Of a DNA stretch of 64,000 nucleotides, positions 36,023-43,687 are shown piece by piece. Position 1 is the stretch's first letter. Each line of letters starts with the position of its first letter. Made by a program: the position numbers and the translations under genes. Source of the DNA: Paludisphaera soli (GTDB lineage Bacteria > Planctomycetota > Planctomycetia > Isosphaerales > Isosphaeraceae); contig NZ_JAALJI010000022.1 in the NCBI RefSeq assembly GCF_011064595.1, forward strand, positions 62,001 through 126,000. Reading direction: 5' to 3'. The notes beneath the pieces are model-generated. The model did not search any database. It was not told the DNA's origin and saw only the letters and a list, made by a program, of their open reading frames with translations.

Positions 36023-36538
36023 ATGGCCTCCGACCCCAACATCCTGGAGATCCCGCCCGGGGAGTACTCGATCCCGGGCGTGGACCGCATCCTCGTCGTC
36101 CAGGGTGCCGCCTTCTGGCGGCTCCCCTCGCAGCTCACCAACCTCGCCGACCTGGCCCGGCCCCAGGTCGCCCCCTCGTCGCCGGTCCTCCCCCCGCCGG
36201 CGACGCCGCCGGCCGCCCCCACGCCGATCGCCCCGGCGGGCCCCTCGATGGCCTTCTACATCCTCCTGGCCCTGGTCGGCACCGGGTTCGGAGCCTGGGC
36301 CCTGCCGAAGCTCGACGCTCGGAGCCACCCCGACTCTCCCTCGCCCATCGCCCCCATCGACCCCGCCCCCAGGCCCGCGCCGCCGGATCCCCCCCAGCCC
36401 CGGCCCCGGCCCGACTGGCTCCCGCAGCTCGAAGCCCTGGACTCGCGGCTGGACCACCTGGAACGCTCCGTCTCGGGGCCGCCGACGCCGCCGACGCTCC
36501 CGATCCGCCAGGCCTCGCCCCAGCTCCCGCCGGGCTGA
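36023..36538 (+). CDS. Proline-rich single-span membrane protein, 171 residues
   Basis: No family recognised. Residues 1-50 form a small domain (LEIPPGEYSIPGVDRILVVQ, then WRLPSQLTNLADL). A Pro/Ala linker leads to one membrane segment (MAFYILLALVGTGFGAWALP, about residues 76-95). The rest is Pro/Arg-rich with one short helix (LEALDSRLDHLERSV). The layout suggests a cytoplasmic domain linked through one span to an extended tail. It follows the coiled-coil gene by 38 bp and is closed by a strong terminator. Confidence 0.7.
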   Translation: MASDPNILEIPPGEYSIPGVDRILVVQGAAFWRLPSQLTNLADLARPQVAPSSPVLPPPATPPAAPTPIAPAGPSMAFYILLALVGTGFGAWALPKLDARSHPDSPSPIAPIDPAPRPAPPDPPQPRPRPDWLPQLEALDSRLDHLERSVSGPPTPPTLPIRQASPQLPPG

Positions 36539-36573
36539 TCGGATCGCCCCCGACCCCTCGCCCCACCTCTCCC

Positions 36574-36618
36574 AACGGCCCGCGCCCCTCGTCACGAGGG
36601 CGCGGGCCGTTTTCGTTT
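36574..36618 (+). terminator. Rho-independent terminator
   Basis: A long G/C-rich stem (left arm 36574-36591, right arm 36595-36611, one bulged C, loop TCA) is followed directly by GTTTTCGTTT. This is the clearest intrinsic terminator in the window and closes the 35787-36538 transcription unit. Confidence 0.9.
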
Positions 36619-36725
36619 GCGCCTCGGCCCCGCCGACCGCCGCAAGCCTCGGCCGGCGAACGATTTCCAGGGAAAATCCGGACGTTCGTCGAGAACCTTC
36701 CGGGCTCTGGAATCGTACTATTCTT

Positions 36726-37073
36726 ATGAACACAACCCTCGATCGACCGAGCACGAAATCGCCCGTGGCGCTGGCCCGGGCGGCCCTGACCGTCGCGGCC
36801 GAGACGCTGCCGGCGTACTCGTCCAAGTTCTCCCGCAAGGACTTCACCCAGCATCAGCTCTTCGCCATGCTGGCGGTCCGGAAGTTCCTGAAGCTCGACT
36901 ACCGCGGCCTGGAGGTCCTCCTCCGCGAATGGGCCGAGCTTCGCGAGGTCCTCGGCCTGCGCAAGGTGCCGGACCACTCCACGATCCAGAAGGCGGCCCG
37001 CCGGTTGATGGCTTCGCGCGCCCCGGTCCTCTCCTGGTTCGGCCCCCACGGGTCGCCCCGCCGCGTGGCCTGA
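36726..37073 (+). pseudogene. Truncated DDE transposase, N-terminal remnant (IS4/IS5-like)
   Basis: 115 residues, of which about the first 95 look like the N-terminal region of an IS4/IS5-type transposase (FSRKDFTQHQLFAMLAVRKF, LGLRKVPDHSTIQKAARRL). The catalytic DDE domain is absent: after KAARRLM the frame continues with 20 unrelated residues and stops. No terminal inverted repeats were seen around it. The fragment lies between a terminator and the end of the TfoX-like gene, so it is a dead insertion remnant. Confidence 0.75.
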
Positions 37074-37083
37074 TCGGGTCGCG

Positions 37084-37416
37084 TCACCCGCGTCGCGCCG
37101 ACCGCCGCGACGCCAGCACCGCCTCGGCGGCCCAGGCGAGGAGCGCCTCCTGGTCGCCGAGGACGTCCGCCGGGACCTCATGGTAGGACCGCAAGGTCTG
37201 CCGCTCGCTCGGGCGGAAAGGCCCCATCCCCCGGGCCTCGTACTCCCCCCTCGACTCCCCGTCGACCTTGAAATACAGCCGCCCGGCGAAGGCCAGCGCG
37301 AAGATCGTCCCGGCCTGGTAGATCGCCCGGCCGCCGAACATCGAACGCGTCGACACGTCCCCCAGCGCCAAGAGCCGGGCGGCGAACTCGTCCTCCCAGG
37401 GGTGAGCGGCCTTCAC
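37084..37416 (-). CDS. TfoX N-terminal domain protein
   Basis: A 110-residue TfoX/Sxy N-terminal domain protein. The signature is VSTRSMFGGRAIYQAGTIFA with RLYFKVDGESRGEYEARGM and a late LRSYHEVPADVLGDQE. In gamma-proteobacteria TfoX/Sxy regulates competence together with CRP; isolated N-terminal domain proteins are common elsewhere and of unknown role. The start is GTG at 37416 with AAGGAGG 6 nt upstream. It is 28 bp downstream of the metallophosphatase start-to-stop unit on the same strand. Confidence 0.85.
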   Translation of the reverse strand: MKAAHPWEDEFAARLLALGDVSTRSMFGGRAIYQAGTIFALAFAGRLYFKVDGESRGEYEARGMGPFRPSERQTLRSYHEVPADVLGDQEALLAWAAEAVLASRRSARRG

Positions 37417-37444
37417 GTCGGGCCTCCTTCGAGTCGATCCGCCC

Positions 37445-38266
37445 TCACCCCCGGATGAACACCGGCGGGGCGTCGGCGGCGGTGAGCAGGCAGGCGGTCG
37501 GCTCGCCGAAGCCGCCGCTGGTGTCCAGGCGGATGCGCACGGCGTCGGCCGAGGGCTCGGCGACCCGGTCGTGGCCGGTGACCTGCACCTTGCCCGGATA
37601 GGCGAGGGGTCGGTCCGAGAGGGTCCGATCCGCCCCCAGCCAGACGGGGTACTCGTCCTCCCAGAGCATCGCCGTGATCGAGCCTTCCCGAGGCCGCAGC
37701 GTCGAGCGGTCCCAGCGACGGGCGCGCAGGGCGGCCACCTGCTCGACCGGGCCGGCCCCCAGCTCGGGCGAGAGTCCGCAATGGAGGAAGAGGTGTCCCG
37801 GCGCCTCGACGACCCACCGGAGCCCGGCCAGGAACGCCCGATGCTCGTCCGGGATCGCGGCGCGGAAGGCGTCCAGGTCGTCCTGGAAGCCGACGTCGCC
37901 GGGCCGCGCGGGACGGCCCAGGTACGATTCGAAGGTCGGGCCGCCGTCGTAGACGTCCTGATAACGCGAGGGCCAGTAGGGCGAAGGCGGGCCGCCGTCG
38001 AGCCGGGCGGAGCGGATCAACGCCAGGTCGTGATTGCCCATCACGGCCGAGCCGCCGGTGGGTCGCCGGAGCAACTCCAGGACGAGGTCGATCGTCCCGC
38101 GCGAGTCGGGCCCCCGGTCGACGAAGTCGCCGAGGAACACGAGGGCGCAATCGGCCCACTCGGGCCGGCGTTCGAGGGCCCCGACGAGCCGTTGCAGCTC
38201 CTCGCGACGGCCGTGGAGGTCGCCTATGGCGATGATCGGATAGTCGAGTTCGTCGGGGAGAGGCAT
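37445..38266 (-). CDS. Calcineurin-like metallophosphatase
   Basis: A 273-residue phosphoesterase of the serine/threonine protein phosphatase / ApaH type. The metal-site motifs are present in order: AIGDLHGR (about residues 12-19), FLGDFVDRGPDS (about 44-55), VMGNHD (about 75-80) and, near the C-terminus, VTGHD. It could dephosphorylate proteins or hydrolyse diadenosine tetraphosphate. The start at 38266 is the ATG directly before LDYPIIAIGDLHG; the longer frame adds an Arg/Pro-rich segment that overlaps the upstream terminator hairpin. Confidence 0.88.
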   Translation of the reverse strand: MPLPDELDYPIIAIGDLHGRREELQRLVGALERRPEWADCALVFLGDFVDRGPDSRGTIDLVLELLRRPTGGSAVMGNHDLALIRSARLDGGPPSPYWPSRYQDVYDGGPTFESYLGRPARPGDVGFQDDLDAFRAAIPDEHRAFLAGLRWVVEAPGHLFLHCGLSPELGAGPVEQVAALRARRWDRSTLRPREGSITAMLWEDEYPVWLGADRTLSDRPLAYPGKVQVTGHDRVAEPSADAVRIRLDTSGGFGEPTACLLTAADAPPVFIRG

Positions 38267-38287
38267 CGGGCCCCGTCCAAATGGCGG

Positions 38288-38330
38288 CGGCCCCGGCCGA
38301 CGCCCGCGCGTGGGGCGTCGGCCGGGGCCG
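38288..38330 (-). terminator. 18-bp perfect hairpin after the DUF1559 gene
   Basis: CGGCCCCGGCCGACGCCC (38288-38305) pairs perfectly with 38313-38330 over a 7-nt loop. On the minus strand it lies 37 nt after the DUF1559 stop and is followed by CCGCCATTTGG, a weak T-run. Likely terminator. Confidence 0.65.
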
Positions 38331-38366
38331 GGTGGTCTTCCCAAGCTTAGTCGATCGGCGATCCGA

Positions 38367-39440
38367 TCAATAGGCGTCGGAGCTGATGACCTCGCCGCCG
38401 GCCATGGTGCCGAGGGCGCGCCAGGTCTCGCGGTCGACCGAGTTCCGGATGAACCGGACGGAGCCGTCGCAGAAGGCGGCGTTCACCCCGCCCGAGTGGA
38501 ACGAGCTGGCCGAGACGAGCCAGCCGGCGTTCCAGCCGTCCGGGAACGAGGTGCCGGCCCGGCAAGACTTCGAGTTCGGCGGGCTGGTGTGGTGGTAGCC
38601 GCCGCCCCGGCCGACGTCGCCGGACATCCAGTACTCGCCCTTGAAGTCCCAGGGGTTCGTGGTGTTGGCGGCCTGACAGGCCTGGTAGTCCCCCTCGTTG
38701 TTGACCGAGGCCCCGATGGGCACCGAATAGTACACCAGGTTGAGCCCGGGCCTGCGGGAGCCGCTGCTCCCCTTGACCCATTCGCTGAAGATCACGGTGT
38801 TGCTCAGGCCGTCGGTGACGCTGGAGACGGTGACCGTCGCGCCGACGTCGGCCGGGAAGTCCGACGCGGCCAGCGAGTGGGCGCTGCCGCCGATGTAATA
38901 GCCGGGGCCGTTGATCCGGCCGCCGGTGTAGGCGCGGTTCGTGCCCACGTTGTTCGGGTAGTTGGAGACCCCCACGGCGAAGCTGATCGTGCTGCCGCTG
39001 GCCTGGTTCAGCCCGGTGTTGCCCGGGTTGGGGTCGGACGGGCAGAGGAAGCTGGAGATCTGGATCGCCCCCGCCGTGCCGTTGATGAGCCGGCCCACCG
39101 GATAGCCGACGCCCGTGCTCGGCTTGACCGGCGAGACGTCGAAGTTGATGGCGTTCATGGCCGCGTTCTGCTCCATGTAGGGCAGGATCCGCGTCTTCAT
39201 GGAGTGCCGCTGCCAGACCTGGTTCGCCGCCGTGTAGTACCCGCCGGTCGGCGGCACGGACTCGTTCGACGAGATGTAGTTGTGGATGGCCAGGCCGATC
39301 TGCTTCATGTTGTTCGTGCACTGCACCCGGCGGGCGGCCTCCCGCGCGGACTGCACGGCCGGCAGCAAGAGCGCGATCAGGACCGCGATGATGGCGATGA
39401 CCACCAAAAGCTCGATGAGCGTAAATCCACGTCGCTTCAC
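38367..39440 (-). CDS. DUF1559 prepilin-type protein (H-X9-DG)
   Basis: A 357-residue pseudopilin-like protein. It starts with GTG at 39440 ([20 protein letters not shown]) with GAGGAATCGTCATC upstream; the open frame to 39749 has no homologous content. [20 protein letters not shown] follows, then [12 protein letters not shown]9-DG is [13 protein letters not shown], and the end is GEVISSDAY. An A/T-rich leader (GTTTATGTTTAAATTG) of about 110 bp separates it from the mini-lipoprotein gene upstream. Terminated by an 18-bp hairpin. Confidence 0.95.
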   Translation of the reverse strand: MKRRGFTLIELLVVIAIIAVLIALLLPAVQSAREAARRVQCTNNMKQIGLAIHNYISSNESVPPTGGYYTAANQVWQRHSMKTRILPYMEQNAAMNAINFDVSPVKPSTGVGYPVGRLINGTAGAIQISSFLCPSDPNPGNTGLNQASGSTISFAVGVSNYPNNVGTNRAYTGGRINGPGYYIGGSAHSLAASDFPADVGATVTVSSVTDGLSNTVIFSEWVKGSSGSRRPGLNLVYYSVPIGASVNNEGDYQACQAANTTNPWDFKGEYWMSGDVGRGGGYHHTSPPNSKSCRAGTSFPDGWNAGWLVSASSFHSGGVNAAFCDGSVRFIRNSVDRETWRALGTMAGGEVISSDAY

Positions 39441-39550
39441 GATGACGATTCCTCGATGAAAATCAATGAAACAATTTAAACATAAACAGGAAACCCCGAT
39501 CCGGGCTCGCCGGGGAGGCTTGCCGCCAGTGCGATGCCGTCCGGCCCGGC

Positions 39551-39763
39551 TCAGCGGGGCTTCCGCTTGTACTCGATCGGCGGCGGCTCCGACTGGGCGG
39601 CGGCCTCCTCGGAAGTCTGGGGGGCGTCGTCGGTGACGATCGGCTTCTCGATGTCGTGGGCGTTGGGGTTGGCCGGCTGGCACCCCGCGGGCGTGAGCAG
39701 CAGAACCCCCGTCGCGATCGCCAGCAGCGACCACGAGAGCGTCTTCCAATTCCGAGATTCCAT
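39551..39763 (-). CDS. Mini-lipoprotein paired with DUF1559 (copy D)
   Basis: A 70-residue lipoprotein with lipobox PAGC (cysteine near residue 28) after a hydrophobic signal ([17 protein letters not shown]). The mature part is acidic ([20 protein letters not shown]) and ends in a basic EYKRKPR tail. It shares the APQT-x-EE motif with copy B at 19183. It is upstream of the DUF1559 gene on the same strand and behind a good promoter candidate at 39897-39926. Function unknown. Confidence 0.8.
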   Translation of the reverse strand: MESRNWKTLSWSLLAIATGVLLLTPAGCQPANPNAHDIEKPIVTDDAPQTSEEAAAQSEPPPIEYKRKPR

Positions 39764-39896
39764 GGGCCGGGCCTGATCCTTCCGTTCGGGGCCTGTCGGT
39801 CGCATCCGGACGAGTACGGCGAAACCCAAACCGCCCGGCGAGTCTTCGCGGGCGGCCGAGTTCCGAACCGTGGTATTGGATGCGGGGCGGGTCCGT

Positions 39897-39926
39897 ATTC
39901 TATAGGACTCAGGACCCAGATGTCGA
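39897..39926 (-). promoter_or_regulatory. Candidate promoter for lipoprotein/DUF1559 pair D
   Basis: On the minus strand: TCGACA (39926-39921), an 18-bp spacer, TAGAAT (39902-39897). It would start transcription about 130 nt before the mini-lipoprotein ATG. The -10 hexamer is identical to the one proposed at 21807. Confidence 0.5.
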
Positions 39927-40039
39927 CACATGTCGGCCGGATGGTCCGTCCGACGGCCGCGATCGGCCCGCCATGACATCTTACGCGGGCGATCGCCGGG
40001 AGTCCGTGAAGGTTTCGAGGAGGTCGTCCCGGGGGCCGG

Positions 40040-40486
40040 TCAGGGCCCGGCCAGGATCTCCAGGCCGTACCTCGGCGCGGCCGCCAGCAGCCGCTCGACG
40101 TCCGCGTGCGAGGGCGGGATCGGGTCGGCCTCGGGACCGTCCAGGCGGGTGCCGACCTCGGCGAAGAAATCTTCCAGCCCGGCCGGCGTGACGGCGATGA
40201 TCAGCTTCCCCGGCGCGGCACCGACGTTCCGGAAATTGTGCGGCACGCCCCGACGCCCGAACAGCGACCCACCGGCCGCGAGCCGGATCGGCGAGCCGTC
40301 GACCACGAACTCGAACTCCCCCTCGACGACGTAGAACAGCTCGTCCTCGCGCGAGTGCACGTGCGGGGGCGACCCGCCCCCCGGCGGCACCCACGCTTCG
40401 AAGATGAAGCAGGCCCCCGCCGTCTCCGCGCCCGTGGTCAGATAAACGTAACGGTCGCCGACGACCGAATAGACCGGGTTCGCCAT
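40040..40486 (-). CDS. Cupin domain protein
   Basis: A 148-residue single-domain cupin. Motif 1 is PPHVHSREDELFYVVEGEFE (about residues 40-59) with two His, one Glu and a later Glu; motif 2 is FGRRGVPHNFRN with the final metal His. The metal site therefore looks complete. Cupins of this size are dioxygenases, isomerases or sensors, and the substrate cannot be predicted. CAGGAGAGACAGGACG precedes the ATG. It is downstream of the decayed ISAzo13-type transposase. Confidence 0.85.
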   Translation of the reverse strand: MANPVYSVVGDRYVYLTTGAETAGACFIFEAWVPPGGGSPPHVHSREDELFYVVEGEFEFVVDGSPIRLAAGGSLFGRRGVPHNFRNVGAAPGKLIIAVTPAGLEDFFAEVGTRLDGPEADPIPPSHADVERLLAAAPRYGLEILAGP

Positions 40487-40599
40487 CGTCCTGTCTCTCC
40501 TGCCTGGTGGAACGCCGGCCCCCGGACTCCCATGGTCGAGGGCTCCCCCGCGTTCCTGTCCTATTCGAGACGCCGATTCGCCGTCCTGCGCCGACCGAT

Positions 40600-41210
40600 T
40601 TCATCAAGCTCTCGGCAGCCGGCCGGGGGCTTCGGGGGCCGGTATTCTCGGCCCCCGTTCTTGATGCGCCCGACCAACTCCTTCTTCTTGGGGTCCACCG
40701 AGATCGCCGGCTGGCGGCGCTTCAGCGATCTCCCACCCGCTTGTTGATGGACTCGGACCGGGCGTCACGATCCGGGTGCGAGCCGCCCTCGCGGGTCTTG
40801 CGATTGGACCGGAGGCCGACCCCCGCCCGCTCCAGCAGCGTAGGCATCGTGGCGTGGCTAACGGGGTGATTTTGCGGCCCGATTTCGCGGGCGTTCTCGA
40901 TCGTCCACCGCAACGGCGACTCGAGGTCGCCACGGGTGGCCGGTTCTACGAGCGTCTCCAAGGCGGGCACCAGGTCATGGTCCCGCTCGCCTACGGGCTT
41001 CCGGTCCCCGCTGGGGCGGCGGACCCGCATCCTTCCCGCGGCTCCCCGACGTGTCGCCGCTTCGCAATTCGGCGACGCCCGCCTTGATCGTCGTCGGGGG
41101 CAGTCCCGTCGCTGTAGGGACTGCCGTGATGCCGCAAATCCGCTCGATGACAGTGTCGTCCCCCATCCCGTTGCCCTTGCTGATGGCTCCGAGCCGGAGA
41201 AAGCCGGATA
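40600..41210 (-). pseudogene. Decayed ISAzo13-family transposase
   Basis: Fragments of one transposase lie in different frames. The N-terminal helix-turn-helix part reads GITAVPTATGLPPTTIKAGV near 41050-41140. A shifted frame continues as LVPALETLVEPATRGDLESP, then SNRKTREGGSHPDRDARSES near 40750. A third frame near 40640-40720 gives QPAISVDPKKKELVGRIKNG. These are family signatures in the right order, but at least two frameshifts and missing C-terminal sequence make the gene inactive. No inverted repeats were identified. It explains the 746-bp gap between 40486 and 41233. Confidence 0.8.
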
Positions 41211-41232
41211 CCAGGTCGCGTCCCGATCGACT

Positions 41233-41676
41233 TCAAGGCCGGCCCGAGGCGTCCTCCTTCGGGCCCGGGTCTCGAGGGCCACCGTCCGCTCCCGCCTCCT
41301 GCTCATGCTCCCAGGCGTAGAGGTATTCGGCGATGGCATCCATCCCAGCAACCGTAAGGAGGAACCCACACAACTCCCGGCCCTCGTCGCCCGAGACCCG
41401 GACGCAGAGCACCTCCGCGCGGAAAGAAGAGGCGCCGACGTGGGGCATCTCCCCGGCGACATTCGCAATCTCGATCTGAACCTTCACGGCGGCGTAGACA
41501 TTATGCCGGTGGTATTCGAAGTCCTCCCCGAATGCGGACCTCAAGTCCTCATGTGCAGAGGCCAAGAGAGTCACCTGTGAGGGCGGTTCGCAAGGGGAGG
41601 CGCGGACCGTGACTTCGGCGAAATGCTCTCGACCGTCTCGCCGGATCGCCTTACGGCTGGTGTAAGTCGATTCCAT
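41233..41676 (-). CDS. Uncharacterised 147-residue protein
   Basis: No family recognised. The sequence has a mixed alpha-beta look (REHFAEVTVRASPCEPPSQV, NVYAAVKVQIEIANVAGEMP, RVSGDEGRELCGFLLTVAGM) and no signal peptide or membrane segment. The C-terminus is acidic and Gly/Pro-rich. It directly abuts the 5' side of the transposase remnant, so its C-terminal end may have been changed by that insertion. Upstream sequence shows no strong ribosome binding site. Confidence 0.5.
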   Translation of the reverse strand: MESTYTSRKAIRRDGREHFAEVTVRASPCEPPSQVTLLASAHEDLRSAFGEDFEYHRHNVYAAVKVQIEIANVAGEMPHVGASSFRAEVLCVRVSGDEGRELCGFLLTVAGMDAIAEYLYAWEHEQEAGADGGPRDPGPKEDASGRP

Positions 41677-41971
41677 GCGCCCGATCTCCCACGACGACCG
41701 CCGAGGCTCCCCTACGCCATCGTCCTCGCAAATCGCTCAGGATCGGGGAAGATCGATTTCACCAGGTTGGTTTTGACAGGCCCCTGGCTCGAAACGGCCT
41801 CGGCCGCCGCTCGGAATCGTCACGCCGAGCTCATGCGGGTGGTCGATCCGGGGTCGCGTCGCGGCCCAGGCCTTCGGTCCCTGAAGAGCCTCCGCATCCG
41901 ACCTTCCAGGAGGCTGATAGGACGAGGCGTGGCGGAATCCGCCATCACGCCACGGCAGCCGCCGAATCCCC

Positions 41972-42562
41972 TCACCGGCGGGAAATCAGCCCGGTCTTGA
42001 TGGCGTCGCCCAGATTGTTCGGGCCGAGGTAAACGTCCCACACCGCCCGCGCGAACTCGCCGTTCGGCAGGGTCAAGGCCGGGGCGTCGCGCAGCTGACA
42101 GCGGAAGCCGACGACGGGATCGGAGGTGAGCCAGAGGCTCTTGCCCTTGCTGACGGGATGCGCCTCGAAGTATCCGGCCAGCGCGTCCAACTCGGCCTTG
42201 AAGGCGGGCGCCGGATGGTTCATCGCGACGGCCTCGCGGAACGACTTGGCGAGATCGGCGCTGGCGATCGAGCGCTCGAAGAAGAGACAGAGCATCTTCG
42301 GGACGGCCGCGCCCGCCAGCTCCTCGGGGGTGCGAACGACGGCCTCGTCGTGCACGTAGCTCGCGATGGAGTAGACGTTGAACGTCCACTTCGTCCGCAT
42401 CGCGGTCCCCGTGAGCTTGAGCCGGATGGGCGTGTCGCCCGACTGTCCCGCGACCGACGTGGGGTAGCGAGTGCTCCCGATGGTCACCGTCGAGTCGGCC
42501 GCGAACGCGGCCCCGCACAGGCCAAGCAGGGCCGCCGCCAGCATTCCTTTCCCGTGCTTCAT
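41972..42562 (-). CDS. Chalcone isomerase-like exported protein
   Basis: A 196-residue protein with a signal peptide (residues 1-20, LAAALLGLCGAAFAA) and the Chalcone_3 type fold: TPIRLKLTGTAMRTKWTFNV, YSIASYVHDEAVVR, CLFFERSIASADLAKSFREA, then LSRR end with FARAVWDVYLGPNNLG. Bacterial members of this superfamily are periplasmic and have no known isomerase activity; some bind fatty acids in plants. The start at 42562 has GAGGGGGGAG just before it; a longer frame to 42727 is unlikely. Confidence 0.85.
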   Translation of the reverse strand: MKHGKGMLAAALLGLCGAAFAADSTVTIGSTRYPTSVAGQSGDTPIRLKLTGTAMRTKWTFNVYSIASYVHDEAVVRTPEELAGAAVPKMLCLFFERSIASADLAKSFREAVAMNHPAPAFKAELDALAGYFEAHPVSKGKSLWLTSDPVVGFRCQLRDAPALTLPNGEFARAVWDVYLGPNNLGDAIKTGLISRR

Positions 42563-42710
42563 CTCCCCCCCTCTCACGTCACCTGGGCCGCGGAACGGTG
42601 GCGGGAAATACGGAGGCCGCCCCGGCGCGCAAACATGCCGGAAGTGCGGGAATCGTGCAAGGCTGAACCAACTCCGCCGAGGGGCGGCGCAGGCCGCCGA
42701 CATCCCGGCC

Positions 42711-43082
42711 TCAAGCAGCGAGGGCAAAAGGAACCAGGCGGCGAGATGATGGCCGAGCGAAGTCGCCGAGGGCGGGCGCTCGAAAACACCGAGGCTGGGC
42801 AGGGGTCGCCTGCCCAGCCTCGGTCGTGGGTGCCTCGCCTGCCGCTCGCGGCGGTGTGCAATACCGGGCGGTCGAGCCGCCGGGTAGCAGGAGTTTCAGG
42901 CGCGGAGCACTGGCGAAGCACACCGGTGTTATCGGCCTGCGGTCGGCTTGTCTTGAGCGACGTGACCATCGAGAAGGCTCGCCGTTCGTCGGGTCGAGCC
43001 GCATCCGAATCCCCCGCCCGTCGACCGGGACCTCGATCAGGTCGTCGGGCCCGGCCTCGAGCTCCGGGTGGAGGCAATTCAT
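42711..43082 (-). CDS. Doubtful or degenerate small gene
   Basis: A 123-codon frame begins MNCLHPELEAGPDDLIEVPV and continues DGRGIRMRLDPTNGEPSRW, which reads like a genuine protein start; GAGGATCCG precedes the ATG. After about 45 residues the composition becomes basic and Pro/Ala-rich and runs through a perfect hairpin (42788-42824). I read this as the 5' part of a gene whose 3' part has been lost or frameshifted. The rest of the 42563-43183 gap shows nothing else. Confidence 0.3.
   Translation of the reverse strand: MNCLHPELEAGPDDLIEVPVDGRGIRMRLDPTNGEPSRWSRRSRQADRRPITPVCFASAPRLKLLLPGGSTARYCTPPRAAGEAPTTEAGQATPAQPRCFRAPALGDFARPSSRRLVPFALAA
42788..42824 (-). terminator. 15-bp perfect hairpin, possible terminator for minus-strand genes
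   Basis: ACCGAGGCTGGGCAG (42788-42802) pairs perfectly with CTGCCCAGCCTCGGT (42810-42824), loop GGGTCGC. On the minus strand GTTTTCG follows, so it could terminate transcripts from the 43184 or 42711 genes. Confidence 0.5.
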
Positions 43083-43183
43083 CGGATCCTCGCGATCCCG
43101 GGATCGTCGGCGGGAGGCTCCGGCCAGACCTCGCCCTCGTCTCGGAGGATGGGTCGGAAATCGATTCACCCGCCGACGCACCT

Positions 43184-43624
43184 TCAATCGAGGTGGATGG
43201 ACCGCTCCGCGTCGTCCGACCCGCCAAAGGCGTCCAGCGGCGCGAGCGCGGTCCCCACGGCCGACCCGATCAATGCGCCCACCAGGGCCCCCGCCGCCGC
43301 CCCGATCAGCATGTGCATGAACAGGAACAGGAGGGGGGCGAGGACGACGACGGCGGGCCTGGCGAGCATCTCGCTCCGAAGGCCGATCCACAAGCCCGCG
43401 ACGCCCCCGAGCGCGGTGTAGCTGACGACCCCGCCGACCACGCTCCCCGCGACGATCCGGTCGGGCCCCCACCGCCCGGCGATCCAACCGCCGGCGATTG
43501 GCCCGCCGAGGAAGAGCGAGAGATAGACGAAGGGGACCGCCAAGAGGGGTGAAGCCAAGAACACCGCGACGACGGCTACGACGACCATCATCGATTTCAG
43601 GCTCCAGCGAACCGGCAGAGACAT
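43184..43624 (-). CDS. Small polytopic membrane protein, paralogue 1
   Basis: A 146-residue protein with about four membrane segments and glycine-rich loops (GGPIAGGWIAGRWGPDRIVA; GAAAGALVGALIGSAVGTAL). It starts MSLPVRWSLKSMMVVVAVVAV, closely matching the start of the next upstream gene (MSWRFRWSLKEMMVLVAIVAV). The shared RWSLK-x-MM start before a first span is found in many small planctomycete membrane proteins. Function unknown. Confidence 0.75.
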   Translation of the reverse strand: MSLPVRWSLKSMMVVVAVVAVFLASPLLAVPFVYLSLFLGGPIAGGWIAGRWGPDRIVAGSVVGGVVSYTALGGVAGLWIGLRSEMLARPAVVVLAPLLFLFMHMLIGAAAGALVGALIGSAVGTALAPLDAFGGSDDAERSIHLD

Positions 43625-43687
43625 GAACTTCCTCCAAGACCGCGACGTCGACGATCACCCCGCCCGCGGAAACCGCGTGGCCTCAAA

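Noticed and set aside
41773-41778. Consensus TTGACA
   Set aside because: No A/T-rich -10 hexamer at 15-19 bp and no plus-strand gene downstream.
41623-42000. 125-codon plus-strand frame in the gap between 41677 and 41972
   Set aside because: It overlaps the 5' end of the minus-strand gene at 41676, has no ribosome binding site and shows no recognisable motif.
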